Source: Eudoraea sp. (GTDB lineage Bacteria; Bacteroidota; Bacteroidia; Flavobacteriales; Flavobacteriaceae). From it: a DNA stretch of 7,435 bases. Within the stretch, counting starts at the first letter, position 1, and each line of letters begins with the position of its first letter. A model generated the notes under the pieces. It was not told the DNA's origin, did not search any database, and saw only the letters and a program-made list of their open reading frames with translations. Below are positions 7,259 to 7,435 of the stretch, piece by piece. The position numbers and the translations under genes are program-made. The DNA lies in the NCBI GenBank assembly GCA_013042925.1, contig JABDPH010000374.1, positions 1 through 7,435 of the forward strand. The letters run 5' to 3'.

Positions 7259-7435
7259 TTAGTTAAACCACTGATTCCAGGGAATCCTGCTTAGGATAAG
7301 AACAAGGCCAAGGCCGTAAAAAATGGTGATTGCTTTAAACTTTCTTTTGGCTTCCATGAACTTTTTATGGCGAGACCAGCCAATGGTGATTAAAACTATC
7401 GCAATTATGTTTATAAATGGATGTTCTACAGCTAA
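7259..7435 (-). CDS. C-terminal end of a small hypothetical membrane protein, truncated by window edge
   Basis: The minus-strand frame is open from base 7435 to a TAA at 7259-7261, giving 58 residues without a start inside the window. It has two hydrophobic segments (FINIIAIVLITIGW at 7-20 and AITIFYGLGLVLILSRI at 35-51) joined by a strongly basic loop (SRHKKFMEAKRKFK at 21-34). By the positive-inside rule the loop should be cytoplasmic and both ends periplasmic. The tail is PWNQWFN. The residue pattern is plainly protein-like although no family is recognised. The stop is 15 bases upstream of the DUF1080 ATG, so the two genes are likely co-transcribed. Function is unknown. Confidence 0.72.
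   Translation of the reverse strand, partial: LAVEHPFINIIAIVLITIGWSRHKKFMEAKRKFKAITIFYGLGLVLILSRIPWNQWFN

Overview
The window comes from an AT-rich member of the Bacteroidota, most likely a marine-type Flavobacteriaceae related to Gramella, Salegentibacter or Zunongwangia. The evidence is a TonB-dependent receptor with an N-terminal carboxypeptidase-regulatory-like domain, a DUF5689 lipoprotein, a histidine kinase with an SHNLRS-type H-box, a DUF1080 protein, and the lack of strong Shine-Dalgarno sequences. The taxon is inferred from protein style only. No rRNA, tRNA, CRISPR array, insertion sequence or phage gene is visible, and no gene-free stretch exceeds about 120 bases.

Layout. (1) Bases 1-1328, plus strand: the 3' part of a PAS-type sensor histidine kinase followed 11 bases later by a stand-alone CheY-like receiver. 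The two look like one operon, a signalling pair with no DNA-binding output. (2) Bases 1339-5488, minus strand: a two-gene operon read from right to left, a 911-residue TonB-dependent outer-membrane receptor followed by a 457-residue lipoprotein with OB-like (DUF5689) and lamin-tail domains. (3) Bases 5489-5605: a divergent intergenic region with an imperfect inverted repeat, a 10-bp palindrome and a weak promoter-like element. (4) Bases 5606-6646, plus strand: a secreted endonuclease/exonuclease/phosphatase (EEP) family enzyme with its catalytic residues intact. (5) Bases 6650-7435, minus strand: a secreted DUF1080 (3-keto-disaccharide hydrolase family) protein preceded by the C-terminal end of a small membrane protein that runs off the window.

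The most interesting unit is 1339-6646. In ExeM/YhcR-type extracellular nucleases, lamin-tail, OB-like and EEP domains lie in one polypeptide. Here the lamin-tail and OB-like parts sit on a predicted lipoprotein, the EEP enzyme is a separate secreted protein, and a TonB-dependent receptor is encoded between them. This suggests a cell-envelope system that binds extracellular nucleic acid, or another phosphodiester polymer, cuts it, and imports a product. The domain assignments are fairly secure. The substrate and the physical cooperation of the three proteins are inference.
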